Assembly: GCA_964617105.1 (NCBI GenBank)
Contig: CAZTWC010000009.1
Location: 796-34,626 of the forward strand
Direction: 5' to 3'
Length of the DNA stretch: 33,831 bases
DNA from: CAZTWC01 sp964617105 [NCBI: uncultured Myxococcia bacterium]
GTDB taxonomy: Bacteria; CAZTWC01
The position numbers were made by a program, and so were the translations under genes. Of this stretch, positions 25,936 to 33,322 are shown piece after piece. Position 1 is the stretch's first letter. Each line of letters opens with the position of its first letter. Below the pieces are notes generated by a model. It was not told the DNA's origin, did not search any database, and worked only from the letters and a program-made list of their open reading frames with translations.

Positions 25936-25964
25936 TTGACTTTTTATCAAACCCTTTATAGAAT
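25936..25964 (+). promoter_or_regulatory. Sigma70-type promoter for the GH3 gene
   Basis: TTGACT at 25936-25941 and TAGAAT at 25959-25964 have 17-base spacing, each one mismatch from consensus. The predicted start near 25971 leaves a leader of about 36 bases before the ATG at 26007. The rest of the 25750-26006 gap holds no open reading frame of note. Confidence 0.6.
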
Positions 25965-26006
25965 TTAATAGTATGGAAAATTTGCAACTATTTTTTAGAA
26001 AATTTT

Positions 26007-27344
26007 ATGAACCGACGTGATTTTTTAGGCTATAGCGGGATTGGGCTCCTGACCCTCACCAACCTGGCACTGTGCGGCAAGATCATCTACCGCAACATCT
26101 ATTTGTCAGAGAAAAGATTGGGGCCAAAGATGGCTGGAAGAGTCAAGGAAACTCTTAGCCAGGAGCAAACACCGCAGGAATCACCCATTTACCTGCCTAT
26201 GGACGAGATCTTTTCGGTGCGGGTTCAAAATGGGCGGGGAGATTTCCGTACTGTACGGGTGAATTTTAAGGAGATGGTGAGCCAGATGATCATCTCCGGG
26301 GTAGATAAAAAAGATTCATCCAATATTTTAGAACCTCATCTGACCACTAAAAATGTTCTTAGAGAGTTCAAACCGGGTGGCATCATATACATGGGCACCG
26401 AGGATGATATCCGCCAAAAATCCAGAAACGAAATCGGCAAATTAAGTGGATATTTTCAATCTCTCAGTAAAATACCCCTATTTATTGCGACCGACTGCGA
26501 AGGGGGATTAGTCAATCGACTAGACCATATTTACAAATTCCCATCAGCCGAATACTTTGGACGCAAGTATCTAAAAATCCGCGACAAAAAAGGGTACTTG
26601 CAAGAGGTACGAAACTGGTCCAGGACCTTTCATAAAGTTATGGGACGCTGCGGCATCAACATGAATTTGGGGCCTTGTCTGGATACGGTGGAAAGTTTTA
26701 ATAACGATTTGGGATGCATAGAAAAATTTAACCGCTCCTTTGGCACTGATCCTCAAGTGGTGGCGGAATTGGGTTGCAATTTTATCAAATCGGCTAAAAA
26801 CGGCAAAAAAAAGCGCCCCTTTTACCTGGCCACTGTGGGTAAACACTTTGTGGGCGAAGGTATGTCCAGGCGGGAAGACAACCCCGCATTACGGGGTAAT
26901 TCCCACGAATGTATCGCCATTTTACCCGAAAAAAAACAGTTCCAGACCAATCTAATTCCCTTTCAATCGGCTATGTTAAATACTCAAATGGACTCCGTTA
27001 TGATGGGGTATGTCAAAACCCCCTATGATCCTACTTGTCCGGCGGTTTTCTCTGGCAAAACCATCGAACTGTTAAGAAACCGCTATAATTTCAGAGGGAT
27101 CATCATGTCCGACGACCTGTTGATGTTAACCCGAGTCAACCAGGACGAGACCGCCCTGGGCGATTACGTGGTTAAGGCAGTAAACGCTGGTATCAACAGT
27201 TTTATCACCATCTCACCCGGGTATATTCCTCAAATAGTCGCCTCCATCATGGATGGGGTAAAGAGGGGGCTTATTCCCCCCCGCCGGATAATAGAGAGTT
27301 TCAATTATATAATAGAAGTAAAGAACAAAATAAGAATCGGGTAA
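26007..27344 (+). CDS. GH3 family glycosidase, NagZ-like, Tat-exported
   Basis: The 445-residue protein begins MNRRDFLG, a twin-arginine signal motif, followed by a hydrophobic stretch to about residue 23 (LALCG; the residue before Cys is Leu, so lipidation is doubtful). It would be exported folded to the periplasm or surface. The GH3 catalytic domain shows ATDCEGG (usually DQEGG), NLGPCLDT, KHFVGEG (279-285) and IMSDDLLM with the predicted nucleophile Asp369. Family 3 beta-N-acetylglucosaminidases carry KHFPGHG and D-S-H; here these are KHFVGEG and N298-S-H300, so the Asp of the general acid/base dyad is replaced. It could be a peptidoglycan-recycling-type enzyme with altered chemistry or a GH3 relative on another substrate. 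No Shine-Dalgarno is evident before the ATG. Confidence 0.83.
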   Translation: MNRRDFLGYSGIGLLTLTNLALCGKIIYRNIYLSEKRLGPKMAGRVKETLSQEQTPQESPIYLPMDEIFSVRVQNGRGDFRTVRVNFKEMVSQMIISGVDKKDSSNILEPHLTTKNVLREFKPGGIIYMGTEDDIRQKSRNEIGKLSGYFQSLSKIPLFIATDCEGGLVNRLDHIYKFPSAEYFGRKYLKIRDKKGYLQEVRNWSRTFHKVMGRCGINMNLGPCLDTVESFNNDLGCIEKFNRSFGTDPQVVAELGCNFIKSAKNGKKKRPFYLATVGKHFVGEGMSRREDNPALRGNSHECIAILPEKKQFQTNLIPFQSAMLNTQMDSVMMGYVKTPYDPTCPAVFSGKTIELLRNRYNFRGIIMSDDLLMLTRVNQDETALGDYVVKAVNAGINSFITISPGYIPQIVASIMDGVKRGLIPPRRIIESFNYIIEVKNKIRIG

Positions 27345-27352
27345 ATCTCCAA

Positions 27353-29392
27353 CTAATCAATAGACACGATCAAAAACTCCTCATTACTCCCACTTCTAAT
27401 CTTAATGTCCGGTTTTTCCGAAGGGATATAATTTAACAACTCCTCTATGGAGATGTCTTTCATCTTGGACTCGATAATGGGCAGCAAAATGGAGGTCAAG
27501 TTGACCACCCTTTTCTCGGTTTCACTTTCATGGGGCAGACGGCTGTCCTGACTGATAATTTCGGCAACTATCTTGGGATCAACCAGGCTAATATCCAGTT
27601 TGCTATTCTTAATAACCAAATTGGCTTCAGTGTCCACAAAAAGAGACAGTTCAAAAATATCTTTCCCCTTTCCGGAGCCAATTTTTTCGGTGAATTTCAG
27701 GCCGATCTCATTGGAGATCGCGCTGACATTCCGGTCATTTCCATGAATAGGCTTCACCACAGGAGGTAAAAGCGTGTTGACATCCAACAACAGAAAATTT
27801 TCAGGATCGAACAGTTTGGGTATCTGTGGTTGAATCATTCCTAACATTTGCACCTTCAGGTCAAGCCCGCCTAACTGGGTGGTTTCCCCGTCTATCAAAT
27901 AATTTAGCAGGCTCGCTTCCCAAAAAGCGGAAACCAGGGAGTTTATCCCATTGTCACTCATCGCCACCGTAATTCCGTCACCGCTAATTTGGGGTTTGGA
28001 TTGATTGGGTTTATACAGGTATCCCTTTCCTTTGAAAGGGCCTAATGCTGGATCCCGAAAAGCGGCCAGATCGCCCACCACATGGCATTGGTCAGGCATA
28101 AATTTCACATCCACCAGTTGGGTTTTTAAAGTAACCTCTTTGTCATCAATCTTTTGAACGTAAGAAATTTCAGCCGGTTTACCATTGTATTCCTTAACCA
28201 TAGATTGTATCTGTTCATCAATAATATTTTTGATCTCGTCTTCTAATTTTTGCCTGACTGTGCTTTTAACCAAATTTTCTACCCAGTTATAGATATCTTC
28301 GAAGTCGTAAGTAAAGGTCTCAAACTCTAATTTCACCGGATCGACCTGCAATTTTAGGATACGGGTCTTTTTTTCGATCTCTACATCAAAGGTGGTTTCA
28401 AACAATACCCGGCCAATGTTTATCCAGCCTCTCCATTTTGTACTGCCAATCACCGGTACAACACCGTCAATTGTACAGTCAATATATAGATTTTCAATCT
28501 CTGCCTTAATTAAGCCATAACCGTTCATGGGCACAATAGACAAGTTTAGCGCATCGTAATTAACCTTGTGGATAGTAATTTTCAAATCAGAAGAGGCCTG
28601 AAAAGGACTCGCTTCAACTAGTTTTTTTTTGATATCCAATTTCTCAAACTCTTGCATAAGAATGTTTTCCAACATTTTTATCCCATTTTTACCCATGTGA
28701 ACGATAAGCCCCTCGGGAACATAGGCGGTTTGGGCCTGAAACCGGCCCGCAATGTTAGCCATGGTACAGACAGACAGGTTGCCGGCTTTATCAATGGCTT
28801 CAGCCTTAATGAGGGTTGAGCCATGCTTTAGAACCAGGTTGGTCTGAAAATTGCCGCTGGCATCAACCGACACTGGTAATCCATTGACCTTCACTGTGAC
28901 AATCTTGGAATCCTGGTCTTTGGCATTTCCCTTTATTACTAAACTGGTAACCTTGTTCATATCTTGGAACGTAGCCCTTTGGGATAGATCCAGTTCAATA
29001 TCAGGAGGCTCAATGTCATATATCAGGGATAAATCTTTCTGGTCTGAACCATTATTATTTTGAGCAGCGATCGTTATAGTCATAGATCCTGGCTGTTTAA
29101 AGGTAACTTGTTGTTCAAAATTGCCATTGGCATCCAGTGACAGGGGATCATTATTAAAGGTGGCGCTTAAAGGTTGCTCACCGTCCACCTTCCCTTTAAC
29201 CGTTATCTCCTCCTGGTTAAAGGCATCTCCATCAGCAGGAGAGAGAATTGTAATTTTAGGGATTTTACCGCCCTGAACCGGGCCATTATCGACAGATTTA
29301 TCTTCACCGCCACAATTGGCCATCAATAAAAACAGGCCCGATAAAACCATGAATAATAACCGCTTATGGAAACCCAAGGAACACCTTTTCAT
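27353..29392 (-). CDS. Lipoprotein with Ig-like domains and a BPI/TULIP-like part
   Basis: The 679-residue protein has a basic N-terminus, a hydrophobic stretch and lipobox MANC (Cys27). Two Ig-like domains are visible: ITILSPADGDAF to about 125, then IELDLSQ to about 215 ending with EAIDKAGNL. The remaining 450 residues read as two mixed alpha/beta halves. Each begins with an amphipathic helix (LIVHMGKNGIKMLENILMQ; AMSDNGINSLVSAFWEASLL) followed by long beta-strands. The second helix resembles the 'xSDxxxNxxxxAxWxAGLL' pattern of BPI-type tubular lipid-binding domains. Lipid carrying is therefore a plausible role, but this is pattern recognition. TAGGAGG lies 7 bases before the ATG. Its stop is 8 bases from the convergent GH3 stop. 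Confidence 0.62.
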   Translation of the reverse strand: MKRCSLGFHKRLLFMVLSGLFLLMANCGGEDKSVDNGPVQGGKIPKITILSPADGDAFNQEEITVKGKVDGEQPLSATFNNDPLSLDANGNFEQQVTFKQPGSMTITIAAQNNNGSDQKDLSLIYDIEPPDIELDLSQRATFQDMNKVTSLVIKGNAKDQDSKIVTVKVNGLPVSVDASGNFQTNLVLKHGSTLIKAEAIDKAGNLSVCTMANIAGRFQAQTAYVPEGLIVHMGKNGIKMLENILMQEFEKLDIKKKLVEASPFQASSDLKITIHKVNYDALNLSIVPMNGYGLIKAEIENLYIDCTIDGVVPVIGSTKWRGWINIGRVLFETTFDVEIEKKTRILKLQVDPVKLEFETFTYDFEDIYNWVENLVKSTVRQKLEDEIKNIIDEQIQSMVKEYNGKPAEISYVQKIDDKEVTLKTQLVDVKFMPDQCHVVGDLAAFRDPALGPFKGKGYLYKPNQSKPQISGDGITVAMSDNGINSLVSAFWEASLLNYLIDGETTQLGGLDLKVQMLGMIQPQIPKLFDPENFLLLDVNTLLPPVVKPIHGNDRNVSAISNEIGLKFTEKIGSGKGKDIFELSLFVDTEANLVIKNSKLDISLVDPKIVAEIISQDSRLPHESETEKRVVNLTSILLPIIESKMKDISIEELLNYIPSEKPDIKIRSGSNEEFLIVSID

Positions 29393-29416
29393 AACAAAAC
29401 CTCCTAACTATTTTTC

Positions 29417-29445
29417 TTGCAAATTACCTGGTTCTTTACTAATAT
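29417..29445 (+). promoter_or_regulatory. Possible promoter for the cNMP/FHA gene
   Basis: TTGCAA (29417-29422) and TAATAT (29440-29445) have 17-base spacing in the 115-base divergent gap. Each box matches the sigma70 consensus at 4 of 6 positions. It is a weak but correctly placed candidate. Confidence 0.3.
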
Positions 29446-29507
29446 ACCATAATTCTATAAGAAAATTAAATTTTTGCCTATCGGTCATTTGGCGGAGTAA
29501 TAAAATC

Positions 29508-30281
29508 ATGAAATCTTTGATCATGTATGAGCCTGGAGAGGTTATCTTAAAAGAGGAGAGTCTGGGAAAATCGGCTTTTATTATTAAAGAGGGCCAGGTT
29601 GAAGTTTTCAAAACCATAGAGTCTAAGGTGGTAGCGCTGGCAAAACTGGCAGTGGGGGAGATATTTGGCGAGATGTCACTGATTGACGACAGGCCGAGGT
29701 ACGCCAGTATTCGGGCAGTAACCAAGACCATACTTCAGGAGATCACCAGAAAAGATTTTAACCATTTTCTGACCGATGACCCAGACCAGATAATACCTAT
29801 CATAAAGATGCTCTTTGAACGACTGCGCAATATGAATGAAAGGTATCTTTTTTTAGAACAGTACGGCAAGAAAATAGATGAAAGTCCCAAAATCGAGGCG
29901 GCGACTGAAAAGATAGTTACCTTAAAGGCGGTTAGCAAAAAGGCAGAGAAAGCCCTGGGCCGACGGGAGATAGGGATAGAAAAATTCCCGCTACTGGTTG
30001 GCAGAAAGACCAAGCATCACCAGAAAGATGCTTTATTGAAAAATGATCTCCGTCTGGTTGATGGCAAACCCTTTTTTATCTCTCGAAATCATTTTGCCTT
30101 TTTGAAATCTGACGAGAACTATTATATCCGGGACCGCGGCAGTTCTTTGGGAACCTTTCTCAACGATGTCCTCCTGGGCGGTGGGGCCATGGAAAACCGG
30201 GGGCAATTGCAGCCAGGAGTTAATCAACTTCACCTGGGCGGTAAAAATTCCGGGTACCACTTCCAGGTGGTGGTGGAGTAA
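29508..30281 (+). CDS. Cyclic-nucleotide-binding domain plus FHA protein
   Basis: The 257-residue cytoplasmic protein joins two ligand-reading domains. Residues 1-120 are a cNMP-binding domain with FGEMSLIDDRPRYAS (53-67), where Arg64 matches the phosphate-binding Arg of Crp-type domains. Residues about 155-257 are an FHA domain with GR (165-166), SRNH (192-195) and GSSLGTFLN (211-219), for phospho-threonine binding. There is no HTH or kinase domain, so it likely relays a nucleotide signal to a phosphoprotein partner. The frame is open back to 29316, but that would run into the divergent lipoprotein gene. The ATG at 29508 has GGAG 10 bases upstream and starts at the domain. Its 3' end overlaps the convergent ComEA-like gene by 62 bases. 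Confidence 0.85.
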   Translation: MKSLIMYEPGEVILKEESLGKSAFIIKEGQVEVFKTIESKVVALAKLAVGEIFGEMSLIDDRPRYASIRAVTKTILQEITRKDFNHFLTDDPDQIIPIIKMLFERLRNMNERYLFLEQYGKKIDESPKIEAATEKIVTLKAVSKKAEKALGRREIGIEKFPLLVGRKTKHHQKDALLKNDLRLVDGKPFFISRNHFAFLKSDENYYIRDRGSSLGTFLNDVLLGGGAMENRGQLQPGVNQLHLGGKNSGYHFQVVVE

Positions 30282-30591
30282 TCGGCTTTACTATTGGCGC
30301 CAAAGGCGGCAATAGTAATTGTGGTTGCACGCATAATTTATCACCAATTTTTGCCAATATTTTTTTTCCGATCCCCTTTACTTGCACCAAAGTTTCAATT
30401 TTTATAATGGGCTGCTCTTTCCTAAGCCTGACAATGGACAGCGCTTTCTTTTTGCCGATTCCTGGCAGAGAGGTCAATTTTTTTATGGATGCCCGATTAA
30501 TTGCTATTTTTCCCTCACAAGGATTCGCCAAAACCATTTTTCCATGACTAATGAGCATGACCGATAACATCACCAAAACCAATCTTTGCAT
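30220..30591 (-). CDS. Secreted ComEA-like helix-hairpin-helix protein
   Basis: The 123-residue product has a signal peptide (hydrophobic 4-15, probable cleavage near VLA-NP, 20-24) and a double helix-hairpin-helix at about 28-88. The motifs are INRASIKKLTSLPGIGKKKA (31-50) and LVQVKGIGKKI (68-78). These match the ComEA DNA-binding domain, which holds DNA in the periplasm during uptake. A Pro-rich tail (PPLAPIVKPITPPPPG) follows. AAAGGAGAT lies just before the ATG. No other competence gene is visible. Small ComEA-like proteins occur widely outside natural transformation, so a DNA-uptake role is unproven. The last 20 codons lie antisense to the cNMP/FHA gene's 3' end. Confidence 0.82.
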   Translation of the reverse strand: MQRLVLVMLSVMLISHGKMVLANPCEGKIAINRASIKKLTSLPGIGKKKALSIVRLRKEQPIIKIETLVQVKGIGKKILAKIGDKLCVQPQLLLPPLAPIVKPITPPPPGSGTRNFYRPGEVD

Positions 30592-30628
30592 TACATCTCC
30601 TTTCTAAAAACATGGGTTACCTGGTTCC

Positions 30629-30804
30629 TGTCCGAAAATCCCCTTCTCGGACGAATTCTGTTTATTATATGCTATATCTATGCCAGGAATTATCGAAAAT
30701 GCTAAACTATTTATGTTGTATTAGATAAAATACCATGTTACGTTAATTACCTTGCATTTCTATTGCGTTATCACTTGTTCTGTCCGGTGCCCGTGTCCGG
30801 ACAG
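30629..30804. repeat. Repeated TGTCCG motifs and two inverted repeats
   Basis: GTCCGA (30630-30635) pairs with TCGGAC (30647-30652) with an 11-base loop. CTGTCCGG (30780-30787) pairs with CCGGACAG (30797-30804) with a 9-base loop. TGTCCG occurs three times (30629, 30781, 30794), the last two 13 bases apart. The gap 30592-30822 is otherwise AT-rich and non-coding. Possible roles are a regulator operator, leader hairpins for the divergent genes, or a REP-like doublet. Confidence 0.5.
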
Positions 30805-30822
30805 TTGGGCATGAAAAAATAG

Positions 30823-31530
30823 ATGAAAACCGATATTAAGTCTATCGCCGCTGTGTATCCAAAACTCTACAGGGCAATCTCCAGTTATAACCGGGATGAG
30901 TTACCTCCTATAATCCCCACCAAAAGTGGTTTTCCAACTCTGTTGGCCCAAGAGAGCAAAATCTATTTACACAGCCGGTACAATCCCCAAAAAGAGGCAA
31001 AAGAAACCATCAAAAAAGTTCTGGATAAAACTACCAACAATAACCACTGGGCCCTGGTAGTCTTTGGTTGCGGCCTGGGATATATTCCTGAGTTGCTTAA
31101 AGATTCTGGAATTCGGCACCAGGCAATTGTTGAACCAGATTTGGGAGTTTTTATCCGGGCGCTGGAAATACACGATTTCACCGAAATACTGCTAAACCGG
31201 CATCATCTTGTTCTGGTAGGCACCGACCTGGAGGAAGCCCGGGTCCTGTTGCAAGGATGGAAACTGAGAAATGCCATATTAGACGAACTCTTTTTTATAA
31301 AAAATCCTCCCTGGTTACAATTATACCCCCTCTATTTGGCCCAAATTTATAATTTTATTTCAGATGGCGCCGAGATGACACCGCTGAGAGAAAATCTATA
31401 CCTGGATATGGCCCAAAAAGGGATCCCCAAAGCAGACCTGGAACCAGGTTGGCCAGACCTTAATGACCATCAAAAGGCTAAGAATGAGATGATAACCTAT
31501 TTAACTTATATGCGCCTCAAGGGGAGATAG
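30823..31530 (+). CDS. Short MAF/DUF115-type N-terminal module
   Basis: The 235-residue protein resembles only the N-terminal part of motility-associated (MAF, DUF115) glycosyltransferase-like proteins. The visible hallmarks are LLAQESKIYLHSRYNP, a Rossmann-like VVFGCGLGY (79-87) and IVEPDLGVF (102-110). The DUF115 domain that normally follows is absent: the frame ends in a genuine TAG and the next gene is a GT9. It has no signal peptide. The ATG at 30823 lacks a ribosome-binding site. The next gene begins 3 bases after its stop, so they probably work together on a glycan or glycoprotein. The stand-alone form could be a truncation or a natural helper subunit. Confidence 0.6.
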   Translation: MKTDIKSIAAVYPKLYRAISSYNRDELPPIIPTKSGFPTLLAQESKIYLHSRYNPQKEAKETIKKVLDKTTNNNHWALVVFGCGLGYIPELLKDSGIRHQAIVEPDLGVFIRALEIHDFTEILLNRHHLVLVGTDLEEARVLLQGWKLRNAILDELFFIKNPPWLQLYPLYLAQIYNFISDGAEMTPLRENLYLDMAQKGIPKADLEPGWPDLNDHQKAKNEMITYLTYMRLKGR

Positions 31531-31533
31531 AGT

Positions 31534-33156
31534 TTGTCTGATCAAACAAAAGCCCTAAACTTTTGCATTATTCGTCAGCACCGGCTGGGTGATGTTTTAC
31601 AGAGCCTTCCTCTGGCGCAGTCTATCAAACAAACCTGGCCCCAAAGTCAACTCACTTATGTAACTTCACCTGGTTACCAATTTATTTGCCAAAAATATAG
31701 CCAGATAGACCAACTCCTACTGATGAATTTACCTCCAGCGGATCAATTTTTTAATACCAAGCAACCTTTTTGCCGGGCTGTAACCCTGGGCCATATTGCC
31801 AACCTGGTAGATAAAATAAACACCCTGGAAAATTGCCGGCTGGTAAATTTGCACAGTGAGGAATCTTTCTCAGTTTTGGCCGGATTGACCAAAACTGATT
31901 CAATCAATGGACGGGTCAAGATACGTGAATCTGATATTTATTTACAGAGCAAGTGGAGTTCTTATCTCTCCCTGTGCGTACTTTTCCGAAAACTGGCGTT
32001 GTTGAACCTGGCCGATGGCTGGACCCATCTTGGGGGAGGTAAACTGAATTCACCGCCCACTTTAGATGTCAATAACGCCAATAAAATAGGCGAGCAATTG
32101 GGTCTGACCGGGACCGGAGATGATAAAAAATTAACTATCGCCTTTCAACCCGGATCCGCCGATCCCTTCAGACGTTGGCCGCCCGAATATTTTACTCGCC
32201 TGGGTAACCTGCTGGCCCAACAGTTTTCCGCCCGCATCGTTACCATTGGATCGCCAGACGAAAAAGAGTTATGTAACCAGATATTGTCCGACATGGATGG
32301 AGAGGTTATTAATGCTGCTGGCTATGGATTTGAAGATACTTTATCTATTTTAAAACATTGTTCCCTGCTAATCACCAATGATACCGGCCCCATGCACCTG
32401 GCAGCCATGCACGGAATCAAAGTGGTGGCTCTGTTTTTCGGACCCAGCACCCCTTTGGAAACCGGTGCATACGCTCAAAACGTGCTCTCCATGCTGCCTC
32501 AACTGGATTGCATCCCCTGTAATTGTCCTGAAGAGTGCACCCATTTTGACTGCCGAAACCTGTTGACCCCAGAAAAGGTTAGTCAGGTGGTAAAGTGGGC
32601 CATCCACTATGGGCATCAATTGGAATCTATACTAGCTCCGGAAGGTTACGCTGTATTGCCTGAGCCCTTTGGGTGCCAAGAGCAAGTAAGAGTCTACGCC
32701 TCCTGGTTCAACCAGGATATGGGCATTATGGAACAGATCCCCCTGGTAAGATGCTCAGCCACCGAAAAGGAGTTGCAGGAACAGTTAATAAAATGGACCA
32801 TCTACCGGTTCTGGTGGAATATTCCCGATTTTACTGTAACCAAAAGTAGCCAAGAGGGAATAGACAAGGTATTGGAAATAGATCTAGTCCAAGAGGAAAA
32901 CCTGTTGCTGGATTATCTGGGGCGACACTACCCCTATACTATGGATCAAGTGCTATTCAAAGCGGTTGATGGTTTGCTGAAAGAGTTGGAGTCAATGCCC
33001 AAAGACGGTCATTTTGATTTTTTTAATGATTTGAAAAAGATCTTATGTATGACCAAAGCCGAGCAAAATGGTTATAAGATTGAACAAATCCTTTCTACTC
33101 TGATAATTTATTTTAGAGGCTGCTTAAATCAGCTCGCCAAAAAGAAAATCCCGTAA
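31534..33156 (+). CDS. GT9 (heptosyltransferase-type) protein with C-terminal extension
   Basis: A TTG start at 31534 has GGGGAG 7 bases upstream. The 540-residue product is a two-domain GT-B enzyme of family 9, which transfers ADP-heptose to LPS core or similar acceptors. Motifs include IIRQHRLGDVLQSLP (acceptor side), FQPGSADPFRRWPPEYF (about 207-223), TNDTGPMHLAAMHG (281-294) and the Cys cluster CIPCNCPEECTHFDC typical of the family. Heptosyltransferases are about 350 residues, so roughly 170 extra C-terminal residues remain, mainly helical and not recognised. No membrane helix is seen. It sits directly behind the DUF115-like module. Sugar and acceptor are inferred only from the family. 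Confidence 0.83.
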   Translation: MSDQTKALNFCIIRQHRLGDVLQSLPLAQSIKQTWPQSQLTYVTSPGYQFICQKYSQIDQLLLMNLPPADQFFNTKQPFCRAVTLGHIANLVDKINTLENCRLVNLHSEESFSVLAGLTKTDSINGRVKIRESDIYLQSKWSSYLSLCVLFRKLALLNLADGWTHLGGGKLNSPPTLDVNNANKIGEQLGLTGTGDDKKLTIAFQPGSADPFRRWPPEYFTRLGNLLAQQFSARIVTIGSPDEKELCNQILSDMDGEVINAAGYGFEDTLSILKHCSLLITNDTGPMHLAAMHGIKVVALFFGPSTPLETGAYAQNVLSMLPQLDCIPCNCPEECTHFDCRNLLTPEKVSQVVKWAIHYGHQLESILAPEGYAVLPEPFGCQEQVRVYASWFNQDMGIMEQIPLVRCSATEKELQEQLIKWTIYRFWWNIPDFTVTKSSQEGIDKVLEIDLVQEENLLLDYLGRHYPYTMDQVLFKAVDGLLKELESMPKDGHFDFFNDLKKILCMTKAEQNGYKIEQILSTLIIYFRGCLNQLAKKKIP

Positions 33157-33272
33157 CATACTTGCCAACAAAGGCAAATAAAACCGCACAAATTAAGTTA
33201 GAAAAAATATTTTGGGTTTCAATTATTTCTGATTGTTGGTATATAGGGCTGATATCAAATAGTATTGGCCTC

Positions 33273-33302
33273 TTAATTCAGGTTACGGATTCTAGATATA
33301 AT
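33273..33302 (+). promoter_or_regulatory. Possible serA promoter
   Basis: A perfect TATAAT (33297-33302) has TTAATT 18 bases upstream (3 of 6 matches to TTGACA). Transcription would start near 33309, leaving only about 14 bases, including the AAGGAG at 33310-33315, before the ATG. The leader would be very short, so the call is weak. The rest of the 33157-33322 gap shows nothing else convincing. Confidence 0.35.
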
Positions 33303-33322
33303 GTAATATAAGGAGTGTTATT

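Noticed and set aside
30294-30303. TTGGCGCCAA palindrome near the end of the ComEA-like gene
   Set aside because: It is a 10-bp palindrome inside coding sequence with no adjoining U-run, and chance occurrence is likely.
33157-33180. TTGCC/GGCAA inverted repeat after the GT9 gene
   Set aside because: The stem is five pairs and no T-run follows on the plus strand, so I did not call it a terminator.
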